Positions 24,919 to 33,874 of a stretch of DNA of 64,000 nucleotides are shown one piece after another. Source of the stretch: SIG644 sp045613985 (GTDB lineage: Bacteria; Bacillota; Clostridia; Oscillospirales; CAG-272); assembly GCA_045613985.1 (NCBI GenBank), contig JAZLCA010000064.1, positions 1-64,000 on the forward strand, written 5' to 3'. Each line of letters begins with the position of its first letter. Within the stretch, counting starts at the first letter, position 1. A program made the translations under genes and the position numbers. The notes beneath the pieces are model-generated. The model was given only the letters and a program-made list of their open reading frames with translations, had not been told where the DNA came from and did no database searches.

Positions 24919-26184
24919 TCAATCAAAGCTATAAAAAGCGGGAAGTCCTCCTACGTAGTCGGGGGTGGCCTCGCCCACGATCAGCGGGGCGAGATAGTGA
25001 CAGCACTCGTCGGTGACGTTGTTGGCCTCGGCATTGATAAACTCATCGGGCACGCGGCGCACCTGATTGGCGATGGCCGCGACGGGCGAGTGACAGATGT
25101 AGGATGTGTAGGGATCGTTGGACGCACGGTTGATGGTCATCATGACTTCGCTCACACCCGCGTCGGCCGCCTTGACGGCGGTCTTACCGGTGCGGAGCGA
25201 TTCCTCAATATCCACGGCAGAGAGCAGATGAGCGCCGCAACGCTGGGGAAGATTCAGCTCAACCGAGCGCACCTTACAGCCGATCTGATCCTTGATGGCA
25301 AATTCGAGTGCCTTGCCCGCGCCTGCCAGGGCGCTGTGGCCGAACACGTCGGTGGCCTGTCCTCCGCTCTGTACCGATGCACCAACGGGCGTTCCGTCGG
25401 CAAATCGAATGCCCTCGGATACGGCAATGACGACGTTGGGATGGCGGGCGAGAGCCGCGCGGACGTCATCCATAAAGCCCTCGAGCGAGAAAGGACGCTC
25501 GGGGAGATATACGTAATCGGGAGCAAGACCGTTTACCACGCGGCCGATGGCGGACGAGGCGGTCAGCCAGCCGGCGTCACGTCCCATGATCTCCACGATG
25601 GTGACGGCGGGGATGGTGTACACGGCGCAGTCCTGCAGGATCTCCTGCATGGTGGTGGCAACAAACTTGGCCGCCGAGCCAAAGCCGGGGGTATGATCGG
25701 TGCCCTCCAGATCGTTGTCGATGGTCTTGGGAACGCCAATGACGTTTAAGGGATAGCCGACACGGCGGGTATAAGCAGACAGCTTGGCAACGGTATCCAT
25801 CGAGTCATTGCCGCCGATGTAGAAGAAGGTATCAATGTTATTTTTCTTGAAAATATCCAATAGCTTTTGGTAAAAGGGCTCGTTTTCCGGCTTGTTCGGG
25901 TCGGGCAGCTTGCGGCGGCAAGAGCCGAGAGCGGCGGCGGGGGTGTGCGTCAGCAACTTGAGCGCGTCCTCGTCGGGTGTTTGGCCGTCCTCAAGGGTAA
26001 ACCGATCGGTCAGATCGACCATTCTCTCTTCAAGACAACCCTCAATGCCGTTTCTCATGCCAAACAGACGATGCTCGGGGGCATGATCCAACATTCCCCG
26101 AATGACACCGCAAAGGGTGGCGTTGATGGCGGCGGTGGGGCCTCCCGATTGACCTACGATAGCGTTTGCTTTGATGGTTCCCAT
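24919..26184 (-). CDS. pfp: Pyrophosphate-type 6-phosphofructokinase
   Basis: 421 residues. The N-terminus has VGQSGGPTAAINATLCG. GGNDSMDT (D at the position that is Gly in ATP-dependent enzymes), PKTIDNDLEGTDHTPGFGS and MGRDAGW are the marks of PPi-dependent phosphofructokinase. It makes glycolysis reversible at fructose-6-P to fructose-1,6-bisphosphate. It has a strong promoter upstream and RBS aaagga. The prediction of PPi use follows from known family determinants; activity is not shown. Confidence 0.92.
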   Translation of the reverse strand: MGTIKANAIVGQSGGPTAAINATLCGVIRGMLDHAPEHRLFGMRNGIEGCLEERMVDLTDRFTLEDGQTPDEDALKLLTHTPAAALGSCRRKLPDPNKPENEPFYQKLLDIFKKNNIDTFFYIGGNDSMDTVAKLSAYTRRVGYPLNVIGVPKTIDNDLEGTDHTPGFGSAAKFVATTMQEILQDCAVYTIPAVTIVEIMGRDAGWLTASSAIGRVVNGLAPDYVYLPERPFSLEGFMDDVRAALARHPNVVIAVSEGIRFADGTPVGASVQSGGQATDVFGHSALAGAGKALEFAIKDQIGCKVRSVELNLPQRCGAHLLSAVDIEESLRTGKTAVKAADAGVSEVMMTINRASNDPYTSYICHSPVAAIANQVRRVPDEFINAEANNVTDECCHYLAPLIVGEATPDYVGGLPAFYSFD

Positions 26185-26226
26185 AACGAAAATCCTTTCC
26201 GAAAGTAGTCATAAATATACATTATA

Positions 26227-26255
26227 ATTATAACACGCCGCCCCTTTTTTGTCAA
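26227..26255 (-). promoter_or_regulatory. Promoter of the PPi-PFK gene
   Basis: On the minus strand: -35 TTGACA, 17-base spacer, -10 TATAAT, both fully consensus. Confidence 0.85.
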
Positions 26256-26308
26256 GCATGGCAAGGGCGGGCAAAAGAAAATTTTATGAAATTGCGAATG
26301 CGGGATGG

Positions 26309-26337
26309 TTGACAAGGCTATAAATATTTGTTATAAT
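26309..26337 (+). promoter_or_regulatory. Promoter of solute-binding lipoprotein gene, copy 1
   Basis: -35 TTGACA, 17-base spacer, -10 TATAAT, both consensus. The spacer and about 90 bases downstream are closely repeated at copy 2 (28238-28354). The ~90-base leader is conserved between copies and may hold a regulatory element. Confidence 0.85.
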
Positions 26338-26425
26338 GCTATCAAAGTGTGGCACTATACCCGTTTGAGACTTCCTTTTTGACACGGTGCTGCGCCGAAA
26401 ATCTGTTTTCAGAGAGGAAAATATT

Positions 26426-28096
26426 ATGAAAAACAACGTTTTTCGTCTGGTAGCTCTCCTTTTGGCGGTGGTTATGTGCTTCAGCCTTTTGATCGCCTGC
26501 AGTGATCCCCAGACACCCGATGACAAGCCCGATCAGCCCGATGAACAACCCGACGAGGGATCCAAGTGCGATGGCAATCACGTCGATGCCGATAACGACG
26601 AAAAGTGCGACGCCTGCGGCACGAAGGTAGAGCCCGGCGAACAGAAGCCCGACTGCAACGGCGATCACACCGACGCCGACAAGGACGGAAAGTGCGATGC
26701 TTGCGACGCGGATGTAAAGCCCGAGAAGCAGTACGTAGAGCACTCCGTTCCCGAAGGAAAGAACTTTGCTTCCGATCCCAAGAACATCGTCAACGTCCTG
26801 CACTACACGGATGGCGTCCACGAGTATTATAACCCCTGGGACGAGATTTGCCCCTCCACCGGTATGGAGGTCAGCCCCGGCGACTACGTCGGTGATATGA
26901 TCTTTGACCGTACTGCTTGGCTGGAAGAGAATTACGGCATCGTTATGGGGTGCGTTTATGTCTCTCAAGGTACCAACTTTGTCAACGCGGTTCGTGCCGA
27001 GATCGAGACCGGTGCCCGTGACTATCAGATGGTCGACTATTTCGCTTTCGGTGCACAGAAGATCATGGGTCAGGAGTACTTCCTGAATATGACAGATATC
27101 GAGTACATCGATTTTGAAGATCCTTGGTGGGTCGACAGTGCCATCGAGGAGTTCAGCTTGGGTGACTACGTTGAGTTCGGCGCGTCCGATATGCTGCTGC
27201 TGGATAAGGGTGCTACGACTCTGGTCTACTACAACATCGGCATGGCGGATGACCTTGGCATTTGCGACCTGTACGACATGGTAAGAGATATGGAGTGGAC
27301 GCTGGATGAGCTGGTTGCGTGCGCAGAGCTGGCCCTGAAGGACAACGGCGACGACATTTGGGACCACAACGATATTTACGGTGTCTCCAACGGTGACGAC
27401 CCCGTTCACAACCTGTACATCGCTTCCGGTAACAAGTTCATCAAGAAGGACGCCTTCGGTGAGTTCTATTACAGCTATTGCACGGACGAAGGAACTGCCG
27501 ACGTTATGATCGACATTCTGGAGAAGGTCATGTACGCCGACTGGTTCTGGAATAGCTGGATCAAGAGAGATTTGGGTGGGGACAACCAGCCCAAGTTCGA
27601 TGCAGGCCAGGCGCTGTTCACCTTCGCTAAGGCAAAGAACTGTCTGACCCTGCGTGACATGGAGGCAGACTACGGTATTCTGCCCATGCCTATGTATGAT
27701 CTGGATCAGGAACAGTATTACAGCCAGGTTTCCAACTACCACGATTCGCTGTTTGCGATTCCTATCAGTGCGACCGGCAACACCGAGATCATCGGTGCCG
27801 CCATCGAGCTGCTCAGCCACTATTCCTACTACAACATCTACGACAGCTTCTTTGAGATCATCATTCAGAACCGCGGTTCCCGCGATGCGGAGTCCAAGGA
27901 AATGCTGGATATCATCTTTGATACCCGTACCTACGATATGGGTCTGTTGTATGCCCCCGTCGGTGTTTCCGATAGAGTTCTGCGTTACACCAGTACCGGT
28001 GAGACCGGTGTCGTTTCCTTCTGGGAAGGCTTCAGCTCCCAGCTGGAGGCCGCCATCGAGGACCTCAACGAGCTGATGCACACCTATAACGACTAA
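26426..28096 (+). CDS. Extracellular solute-binding lipoprotein, copy 1
   Basis: 556 residues. Signal peptide with lipobox LIAC. An acidic linker carries two Asp/Cys modules (CDGNHVDADNDEKCDACG and CNGDHTDADKDGKCDACD). The body has the features of an ABC-type extracellular solute-binding protein (NPWDEICPSTGMEVSPGDYV, FGAQKIMGQEYFLNM, GVSNGDDPVHNLYIASGNKF), probably for a carbohydrate. The start is at the ATG after agagagg, not the upstream extension. No permease or ATPase is adjacent, so the transporter partner is elsewhere. About 80-85% identical by eye to the next gene, from which it was duplicated. Confidence 0.85.
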   Translation: MKNNVFRLVALLLAVVMCFSLLIACSDPQTPDDKPDQPDEQPDEGSKCDGNHVDADNDEKCDACGTKVEPGEQKPDCNGDHTDADKDGKCDACDADVKPEKQYVEHSVPEGKNFASDPKNIVNVLHYTDGVHEYYNPWDEICPSTGMEVSPGDYVGDMIFDRTAWLEENYGIVMGCVYVSQGTNFVNAVRAEIETGARDYQMVDYFAFGAQKIMGQEYFLNMTDIEYIDFEDPWWVDSAIEEFSLGDYVEFGASDMLLLDKGATTLVYYNIGMADDLGICDLYDMVRDMEWTLDELVACAELALKDNGDDIWDHNDIYGVSNGDDPVHNLYIASGNKFIKKDAFGEFYYSYCTDEGTADVMIDILEKVMYADWFWNSWIKRDLGGDNQPKFDAGQALFTFAKAKNCLTLRDMEADYGILPMPMYDLDQEQYYSQVSNYHDSLFAIPISATGNTEIIGAAIELLSHYSYYNIYDSFFEIIIQNRGSRDAESKEMLDIIFDTRTYDMGLLYAPVGVSDRVLRYTSTGETGVVSFWEGFSSQLEAAIEDLNELMHTYND

Positions 28097-28105
28097 TAAT
28101 ACAGC

Positions 28106-28141
28106 AAAAAAGAACCTCCGCCGCGGCGGAGGTTCTTTTTT
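28106..28141 (+). terminator. Terminator of copy 1
   Basis: A 17-bp stem aaaaaagaacctccgcc/ggcggaggttctttttt with a 2-base centre. Almost identical to the terminator after copy 2. Confidence 0.93.
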
Positions 28142-28237
28142 GTTGAGATTTATGCCCAAGCAGCATTTCGTAAAAAGCCTTGCTGTTGAGGGATCGACGG
28201 ACAAAAGAAATTTTCTCGATTTGTACCTCTTGGGTGA

Positions 28238-28266
28238 TTGACAAAGCTATAAATATTTGTTATAAT
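28238..28266 (+). promoter_or_regulatory. Promoter of solute-binding lipoprotein gene, copy 2
   Basis: -35 TTGACA, 17-base spacer, -10 TATAAT. Nearly identical to the copy 1 promoter. Confidence 0.85.
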
Positions 28267-28354
28267 GCTATTAAGGTGTGGCACTATACCTGTTTGGGAT
28301 TTTTCTGTTGACATGGTGCTGTGCCGCAAATCTATTTTCAGAGAGGAAAAGAAT

Positions 28355-29989
28355 ATGAAAAACAACGTTTTTCGTCTGTTGGCTCTCCTTTTGGCGTTGG
28401 TTATGTGCTTTGGTCTGATCGCCTGCTCCAATCCCGACGAGCTTGACAACGATCCCGACAAGGAAGCCTCCGGCGACAAGCCCGGTGACAAGGACCCGGA
28501 CGATAAGGAGCCCGATGACAAGCCTCCCGTTGACGATCCCACCTGCGACGGCAATCACGTCGATGCGGATGGTGACGGCAAGTGCGACAACTGCGATGCT
28601 GAAGTGGAGCCCGAGAAGCAGTACGTAGAGCACTCCGTTCCCGAAGGAAAGAACTTTGCAGCCGATCCCAAGAACATTGTTAACGTCCTGCACTACACGA
28701 CGGGCGACCACGAGGCCTACAACCCTTGGGATGAGATCTGCCCCTCCACCGGTATGGAGGTCAGCCCCGGCGACTACGTCGGTGATATGATCTTTGACCG
28801 TACCGCTTGGTTGGAAGAGAACTACGGCATCATCATGGGTTGTGAGTACATTCCCCACGGTACCGAGTTTATCGATGCTGTCCGCGCGGAGATCCAGACC
28901 GGTGCTCGCGACTATCAGATGGTCGACTATTTTGCATTCGGTGCACAGAAGGTCATGGGTCAGGAGTACTTCCTGAACATGGCGGATATCGAGTACATCG
29001 ATTTCGAGGATCCTTGGTGGATCGACAGTGCCATCGAGGAGTTCAGCTTGGGCGATTACGTTGAGTTCGGCGCATCCGATATGCTGCTGCTGGATAAGGG
29101 TGCTACCACGCTGATCTACTACAACATCGGCATGGCTGACGACCTGGGTATCGACAACCTGTACGATATGGTACGAAACAAGGAGTGGACGCTGGACGCA
29201 CTGGTTGAGTGCGCAGAGCTGGCCCTGAAGGACAACGGTGACGACGTTTGGGACCACAACGATATTTACGGTGTCTCCAACGGTGACGACCCCGTTCACA
29301 ACCTGTACATCGCTTCCGGTAATAAGTTCATCAAGAAGGACGCCTTTGGTGAGTTCTATTACAGCTATTGCACGGACGAAGGAACTGCTGACGTTATGAT
29401 CGACATTCTGGAGAAGGTCATGTACGCCGACTGGTTCTGGAACAGCTGGATCAAGAGAGATCTGGGCAAGGAAAACCAGCCCAAGTTCGATGCAGGCCAG
29501 GCACTGTTCAGCTTTAACAAGGCCAAGAGCTGCCTGACCCTGCGTGACATGGAGGCAGACTACGGTATTCTGCCCATGCCTATGTATGATCTTGAGCAGG
29601 AACAGTATTACAGCCAGGTTTCCAACTACCACGATTCGCTGTTTGCGGTTCCCATGAGTGCGACCGGCAACACCGAGATCATCGGTGCCGCCATCGAGCT
29701 GCTCAGCCACTATTCCTACTACAACATCTACGACAATTTCTTTGAGATCATCATTCAGAACCGCGGTTCTCGCGATGCGGAGTCCAAGGAAATGCTGGAT
29801 ATCATCTTTGATACCCGTACCTACGATATGGGTCTGTTGTATGACCCCGTCGGTGTTTCCGATAGAGTCCTGCGCTACACCAATACCGGTGAGACCGGTG
29901 TCGTTTCCTTCTGGGAAGGCTTCAGCTCCCAGCTGGAGGCCGCCATCGAGGACCTCAACGAGCTGATGTACAGATACAACGACAAATAA
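28355..29989 (+). CDS. Extracellular solute-binding lipoprotein, copy 2
   Basis: 544 residues, paralogue of the preceding gene. Lipobox LIAC. The linker is different (acidic DKEASGDKPGDKDPDDKEPD type) and keeps only one Asp/Cys module (CDGNHVDADGDGKCDNCD). From KQYVEHSVPEGKNF onward the two proteins are nearly colinear, with scattered substitutions. The region around residue 110-140 (CEYIPHGTEFIDAVRAEIQT versus CVYVSQGTNFVNAVRAEIET) is among the most changed, which may mean altered ligand preference. The ORF extends upstream but the ATG after agagagg is the start. Confidence 0.85.
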   Translation: MKNNVFRLLALLLALVMCFGLIACSNPDELDNDPDKEASGDKPGDKDPDDKEPDDKPPVDDPTCDGNHVDADGDGKCDNCDAEVEPEKQYVEHSVPEGKNFAADPKNIVNVLHYTTGDHEAYNPWDEICPSTGMEVSPGDYVGDMIFDRTAWLEENYGIIMGCEYIPHGTEFIDAVRAEIQTGARDYQMVDYFAFGAQKVMGQEYFLNMADIEYIDFEDPWWIDSAIEEFSLGDYVEFGASDMLLLDKGATTLIYYNIGMADDLGIDNLYDMVRNKEWTLDALVECAELALKDNGDDVWDHNDIYGVSNGDDPVHNLYIASGNKFIKKDAFGEFYYSYCTDEGTADVMIDILEKVMYADWFWNSWIKRDLGKENQPKFDAGQALFSFNKAKSCLTLRDMEADYGILPMPMYDLEQEQYYSQVSNYHDSLFAVPMSATGNTEIIGAAIELLSHYSYYNIYDNFFEIIIQNRGSRDAESKEMLDIIFDTRTYDMGLLYDPVGVSDRVLRYTNTGETGVVSFWEGFSSQLEAAIEDLNELMYRYNDK

Positions 29990-29995
29990 CACAGC

Positions 29996-30031
29996 AAAAA
30001 AGAACCTCCACTGCGGTGGAGGTTCTTTTTT
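29996..30031. terminator. Terminator of copy 2, shared with the convergent ABC exporter
   Basis: The stem agaacctccac/gtggaggttct is flanked by A6 and T7, so it can work in both directions. The convergent exporter gene stops at 30035. Confidence 0.92.
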
Positions 30032-30034
30032 TGT

Positions 30035-31927
30035 TTATGATTGCGCGCCGAGCAGCTTCTGCTTTTCAAATTGCATTTTGTACAATTCGTAGTAGCGGCC
30101 CTTTTGCTCCAGCAGCGAGGCGTGGTTGCCTTGCTCGATGATCACGCCGTGGGACAGCACGATAATATTGTCGGCGTGCTGAATGGTGGACAGGCGGTGG
30201 GCGACCATAAGCATGGTGCCGATGTTCATCATCTTTTCAAGCGAATCCTGAATGAGCAGCTCGGTCTCGGTGTCGATGTTGGCCGTTGCCTCGTCAAGGA
30301 TCATGACCGCCGGCTTATGCACAATGGTACGGGCGAAGGACAACAGCTGACGCTGACCGGCCGAGAAGTTGTTGCCGCGGTCGCGGACGGGCTCGTCCAG
30401 GCCGTCCGCCAGCTTGTCGATGAAGTGGTCGGCGTTGACGTAGCGGCAGGCTTGCATGACGGCCTCATCGTCCACGCCCTCCAAGCCCAGAAGGATATTG
30501 GAGCGGATGGTGCCCGAGAACAGGAACACGTCCTGCAGCATCTGACCGAAATGGCGGCGGAGGGAGGAGATCTTGATGCTCTTGATGTCGCGGCCGTCGA
30601 TCAAAATCTGGCCCTTCTGAATGTCGTAGTTGCGGCAGAGTAGCGACAGGATGGTGGTCTTACCCGAGCCGGTCGAGCCGACGAAGGCAACGATGTCTCC
30701 GGCGTTCACCTTGAAGGAAACACCCTTGAGCACCCACTCATCCGGCTTGTAGGCAAACCAAACGTCGCGGAATTCGATATTGCCCTCCATGGTTTCCAGT
30801 TCGACCGCGTCCTCCTCGTCGGTGACCTCGGGGACCATGTCGAAAATGGTGAAGATCTTCTCGGCCGAAGCAAAGGCAGATTGCATCCAGTTGAATTGCT
30901 CGGCGAGGTTCTGAATGGGATTGAAGAATTTGTTGATGAAGGAATAGAAGGAAACGACGACACCGCTGGTGATGGCCTGACCAAGGAAGGTGACGTCCTT
31001 GATATAGCCGCGGCCCGACAGGTACAACAGGCACAAGACCGAGCTGACGTACAGCATATAAACGAGGGGACGGAAGATACTGAAGACGAACATTTCGCCC
31101 ATCTTGGATTTGCCCAGGCGTGCGTTCTTTTGATCGAACTCGTTCTTTTTCCATTCCTCGCGATTGAAGGCCTGGATGATCTTCATGCCCGACAGGTTTT
31201 CGGACAGGAAGGTGTTGATGTCCGTCGTCGCGTCCTTGGTTCGGCGATAGGCTTTACGCGAGAACTTGCGGAAGACGACGGTGAACAGGACGATAAAGGG
31301 AACGAAGCACAGCACCATCAGCGTGAGCATATAGTTGAGACACAGCATGGCGATCAGAACACCCACGATGATGAAGCAGTTTTTGATGAGGTTGACGATG
31401 AGGTTGGTGAACATCATCGAAATGGCTCCCGTGTCGTTGGTCACGCGGGTGACCAGCTTGCCGACGGGAATGGCGTGCAGCTGATTGTGCGAGAGCGATT
31501 CGATATGGACGAACAGATCCTCGCGGATACGGGAGATGATCTTCTGGCCCGTCTTTTGAAGCACGATGGCTTGGATGTAGGTACTGATCAGAGAGACGAT
31601 CAGGATGCCGGCGTAGACAATGACCAATCCCAGAAGATCGGACATGGCAAAATCCTCTTTGATCATCTCAACGATATTACCCATCAAAATGGGGGCAACG
31701 ATATCGTAGGAGATGGAGAACAGCATGACGCAAAGCACCAAAACGAAGCTCTTCCAGTAGGGCTTGGCGTAGACCAGAAGGCGGCGGGTGATCTCCCCGT
31801 CCTTCATGTTGCGGTCAAAACCAATGGCCTCCTTTTGCTTGCGGATGGTCATGTAAGCAATGATAAATACCGTGGACAGCGCACCAAGCACGCCGCCGAC
31901 CAAAAGCAGAGGGAAAAACTCATGCAT
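30035..31927 (-). CDS. ABC exporter half-transporter, canonical ATPase half
   Basis: 630 residues. An extra N-terminal membrane segment (residues 5-25) precedes the six-helix exporter domain (about 60-340). The ATPase domain has Walker A GSTGSGKTT, signature FSAGQRQLLSFART, Walker B VMILDEATANID with catalytic Glu, and switch His in MVAHRLST. It overlaps the 3' end of the upstream partner gene by eight bases and has its own SD (aaaggaggtgag). This arrangement is typical of heterodimeric multidrug exporters of the YheHI/LmrCD/TM287-288 kind. Confidence 0.92.
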   Translation of the reverse strand: MHEFFPLLLVGGVLGALSTVFIIAYMTIRKQKEAIGFDRNMKDGEITRRLLVYAKPYWKSFVLVLCVMLFSISYDIVAPILMGNIVEMIKEDFAMSDLLGLVIVYAGILIVSLISTYIQAIVLQKTGQKIISRIREDLFVHIESLSHNQLHAIPVGKLVTRVTNDTGAISMMFTNLIVNLIKNCFIIVGVLIAMLCLNYMLTLMVLCFVPFIVLFTVVFRKFSRKAYRRTKDATTDINTFLSENLSGMKIIQAFNREEWKKNEFDQKNARLGKSKMGEMFVFSIFRPLVYMLYVSSVLCLLYLSGRGYIKDVTFLGQAITSGVVVSFYSFINKFFNPIQNLAEQFNWMQSAFASAEKIFTIFDMVPEVTDEEDAVELETMEGNIEFRDVWFAYKPDEWVLKGVSFKVNAGDIVAFVGSTGSGKTTILSLLCRNYDIQKGQILIDGRDIKSIKISSLRRHFGQMLQDVFLFSGTIRSNILLGLEGVDDEAVMQACRYVNADHFIDKLADGLDEPVRDRGNNFSAGQRQLLSFARTIVHKPAVMILDEATANIDTETELLIQDSLEKMMNIGTMLMVAHRLSTIQHADNIIVLSHGVIIEQGNHASLLEQKGRYYELYKMQFEKQKLLGAQS

Positions 31928-33725
31928 GAGCGCTCACCTCCTTTGCTTGATGTGCGGTGCTCTGCTCGTCGTCCAGACGCTGCAGCTCGACCATGGTGCG
32001 GTATTCGGGACAGCCGGCAAACAGCTGCTCGTGAGTACCGACCGCCATCAAGCGTCCGTCGTCCAAAAAGACGATCTTGTCCATGGATTCGATGGTGGAG
32101 ATGCGGTGGGCGATGAGAATGGTGGTCTTACCTGCCCGCTCGCGGCGCAGGTTTTCAAGAATGACCTTTTCGGTCTTGACGTCGACTGCCGAAACGGCAT
32201 CGTCCAGAATGAGAAGTCCGGCATCCTTGAGCAGGGCGCGGGCGATGGAGATGCGCTGCTTCTGACCGCCCGAGACGGTCACGCCGCGCTCGCCCAGCAT
32301 GGTGTCATAGCCGTCGGCAAACTCGGAAATGTTATCGTGGATATCGGCCAATCGAGCGGCGTTTTCTACCGTCGCGGCATCGGCCTCGCCGCAAGCAAAG
32401 GCGATGTTGTGAGCGATGGTGTCACTGAACAGGAAGTTATCCTGCGGCACGTAGGCGGCGTATTGACGCACGGTGCGGATGGGCATGGTGTTGACGTCCC
32501 GACCGTCCATGAACAGGGTTGCGTCGGGGACGTTGTAGGTGCGGAGCAAGAGATCGACCAGCGTCGTCTTACCGGCGCCGGTTTTACCGATGATACCCAC
32601 CTGCTCGCCTGCGTTGATGGTAAAGGAAATATCTTTCAAGGCGTCGTATTCAGCACCGGGGTGGCGGAAGGTCAGGTTGCGGAATTCGATCGCACCCGTC
32701 AGAGTCTGGGGCTCGGTCACGTTTTCGCGGTCGCGGACGTCGGGCTCGGATTCGAGCAACTCGCCGATGCGCTTGAGCGAGGCTTTGCCGCGGGAGTGCA
32801 TTTCGATGAGCTGGGAGACGGCCATGATGGGCCAGATGATAGCGGTAAAGTAGCCGATGAACTCGACCAGCTGTCCGGCATCGAAGTCACCCTTGAAAAC
32901 GAGATAGCCGCCGTAGCCCAAAATGACACAGACGACAGACTCGACAAACAGCGTGACGAAGATATGGAGCAGCGTGGAGGCCTTGGTGAAATCCACGTTG
33001 GTCTCTTCGTTGTTCTTGTTGAGCTTGCGGAAGGACAACAACTCGATCGTTTCCTTGACAAATGCCTTGACGACGGCAATGCCCGAGAAGGACTCTTGCG
33101 AAAAATCGGACAGAGAAGAGAAGGCGGCCTGGCGGCTGTCCCACTTCTTTTCCAGATAGTGATCGAGAATGGCGCCGATGCCCAGCAGCAACGCCATGGG
33201 GATCATGGAGAGCAGTGTGAGCAGGGGATCCATTTTGTACATTTCCACGATGGCCATCGCGCCGAGAAAAACAGCGTCGCAGAACATCATGATGCCCCAG
33301 CCGAAGCAGTCCTGCACCGTTTCCAGATCGTTGGTGAACAGGGCCATCAGGTTACCGACCTTGTTGACCTGATAGTATTGCTGGGAAAGATCCTTGCAGT
33401 GATCGAACATTCTGCCTCTCAGGTGCGTCTCCATGCGAATGGCGGCGGTGCGGAAACAGACGCGCCACAAGAAACGTCCTACGATCAGACACAGAATAAC
33501 CATGATCATGGGCAGGCAGACCTTGTCCAACAGATAATCCATGTCGAACGGAACGGTCACGCCGTCCACTTCGGCGGTTCCGTAGGTCAGACCGTTGACA
33601 ACGGCACGGTACAACTTGGGCAGGATCAATTGCATATAGTCCACCATCAAAAGCGCGGCCAATCCAAACAGAATGGAGGGCAGGTAGCGCAGATAATAGC
33701 GGTTGATATGTTTGCCGAACAGCAA
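31920..33725 (-). CDS. ABC exporter half-transporter, degenerate ATPase half
   Basis: About 601 residues. Six-helix exporter domain (about 15-300), then an ATPase domain with Walker A GKTGAGKTT, signature VSGGQKQRISIAR and switch His in IAHRIST. In Walker B the catalytic Glu is replaced by Asp (LLILDDAVSAVD), as in the non-catalytic site of heterodimeric exporters. No ATG is available. A TTG at 33725 lies seven bases from the SD gaggtga and is preferred; another TTG at 33731 is too close. Partner is the next gene. Confidence 0.9.
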   Translation of the reverse strand: MLFGKHINRYYLRYLPSILFGLAALLMVDYMQLILPKLYRAVVNGLTYGTAEVDGVTVPFDMDYLLDKVCLPMIMVILCLIVGRFLWRVCFRTAAIRMETHLRGRMFDHCKDLSQQYYQVNKVGNLMALFTNDLETVQDCFGWGIMMFCDAVFLGAMAIVEMYKMDPLLTLLSMIPMALLLGIGAILDHYLEKKWDSRQAAFSSLSDFSQESFSGIAVVKAFVKETIELLSFRKLNKNNEETNVDFTKASTLLHIFVTLFVESVVCVILGYGGYLVFKGDFDAGQLVEFIGYFTAIIWPIMAVSQLIEMHSRGKASLKRIGELLESEPDVRDRENVTEPQTLTGAIEFRNLTFRHPGAEYDALKDISFTINAGEQVGIIGKTGAGKTTLVDLLLRTYNVPDATLFMDGRDVNTMPIRTVRQYAAYVPQDNFLFSDTIAHNIAFACGEADAATVENAARLADIHDNISEFADGYDTMLGERGVTVSGGQKQRISIARALLKDAGLLILDDAVSAVDVKTEKVILENLRRERAGKTTILIAHRISTIESMDKIVFLDDGRLMAVGTHEQLFAGCPEYRTMVELQRLDDEQSTAHQAKEVSAHA

Positions 33726-33766
33726 GTGCAATCACCTCGATTTCTACAAAATTAAAAGATCATATC

Positions 33767-33795
33767 ATTATAACACATATTCATGCTAAAATCAA
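33767..33795 (-). promoter_or_regulatory. Promoter of the ABC exporter operon
   Basis: On the minus strand: -35 TTGATT, 17-base spacer, -10 TATAAT, about 40 bases upstream of the start. Confidence 0.78.
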
Positions 33796-33842
33796 GCAAG
33801 CGAGAAGATAAATTTTCCGGCGGCAGTATAAATTTAAGACAA

Positions 33843-33869
33843 GCGGGCAGACCGGTGAGGTCTGCCCGC
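33843..33869 (-). terminator. Terminator of the large surface lipoprotein gene
   Basis: A perfect 11-bp stem gcgggcagacc/ggtctgcccgc with a 5-base loop, five bases from the stop. The T-tract is short. Confidence 0.75.
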
Positions 33870-33874
33870 GAATG

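Noticed and set aside
26342..29992. Two long minus-strand frames (about 570-620 codons) opposite the solute-binding lipoprotein genes
   Set aside because: They mirror the duplicated plus-strand genes, have low-complexity composition and no start signals. The plus-strand genes have promoters, signal peptides and terminators.
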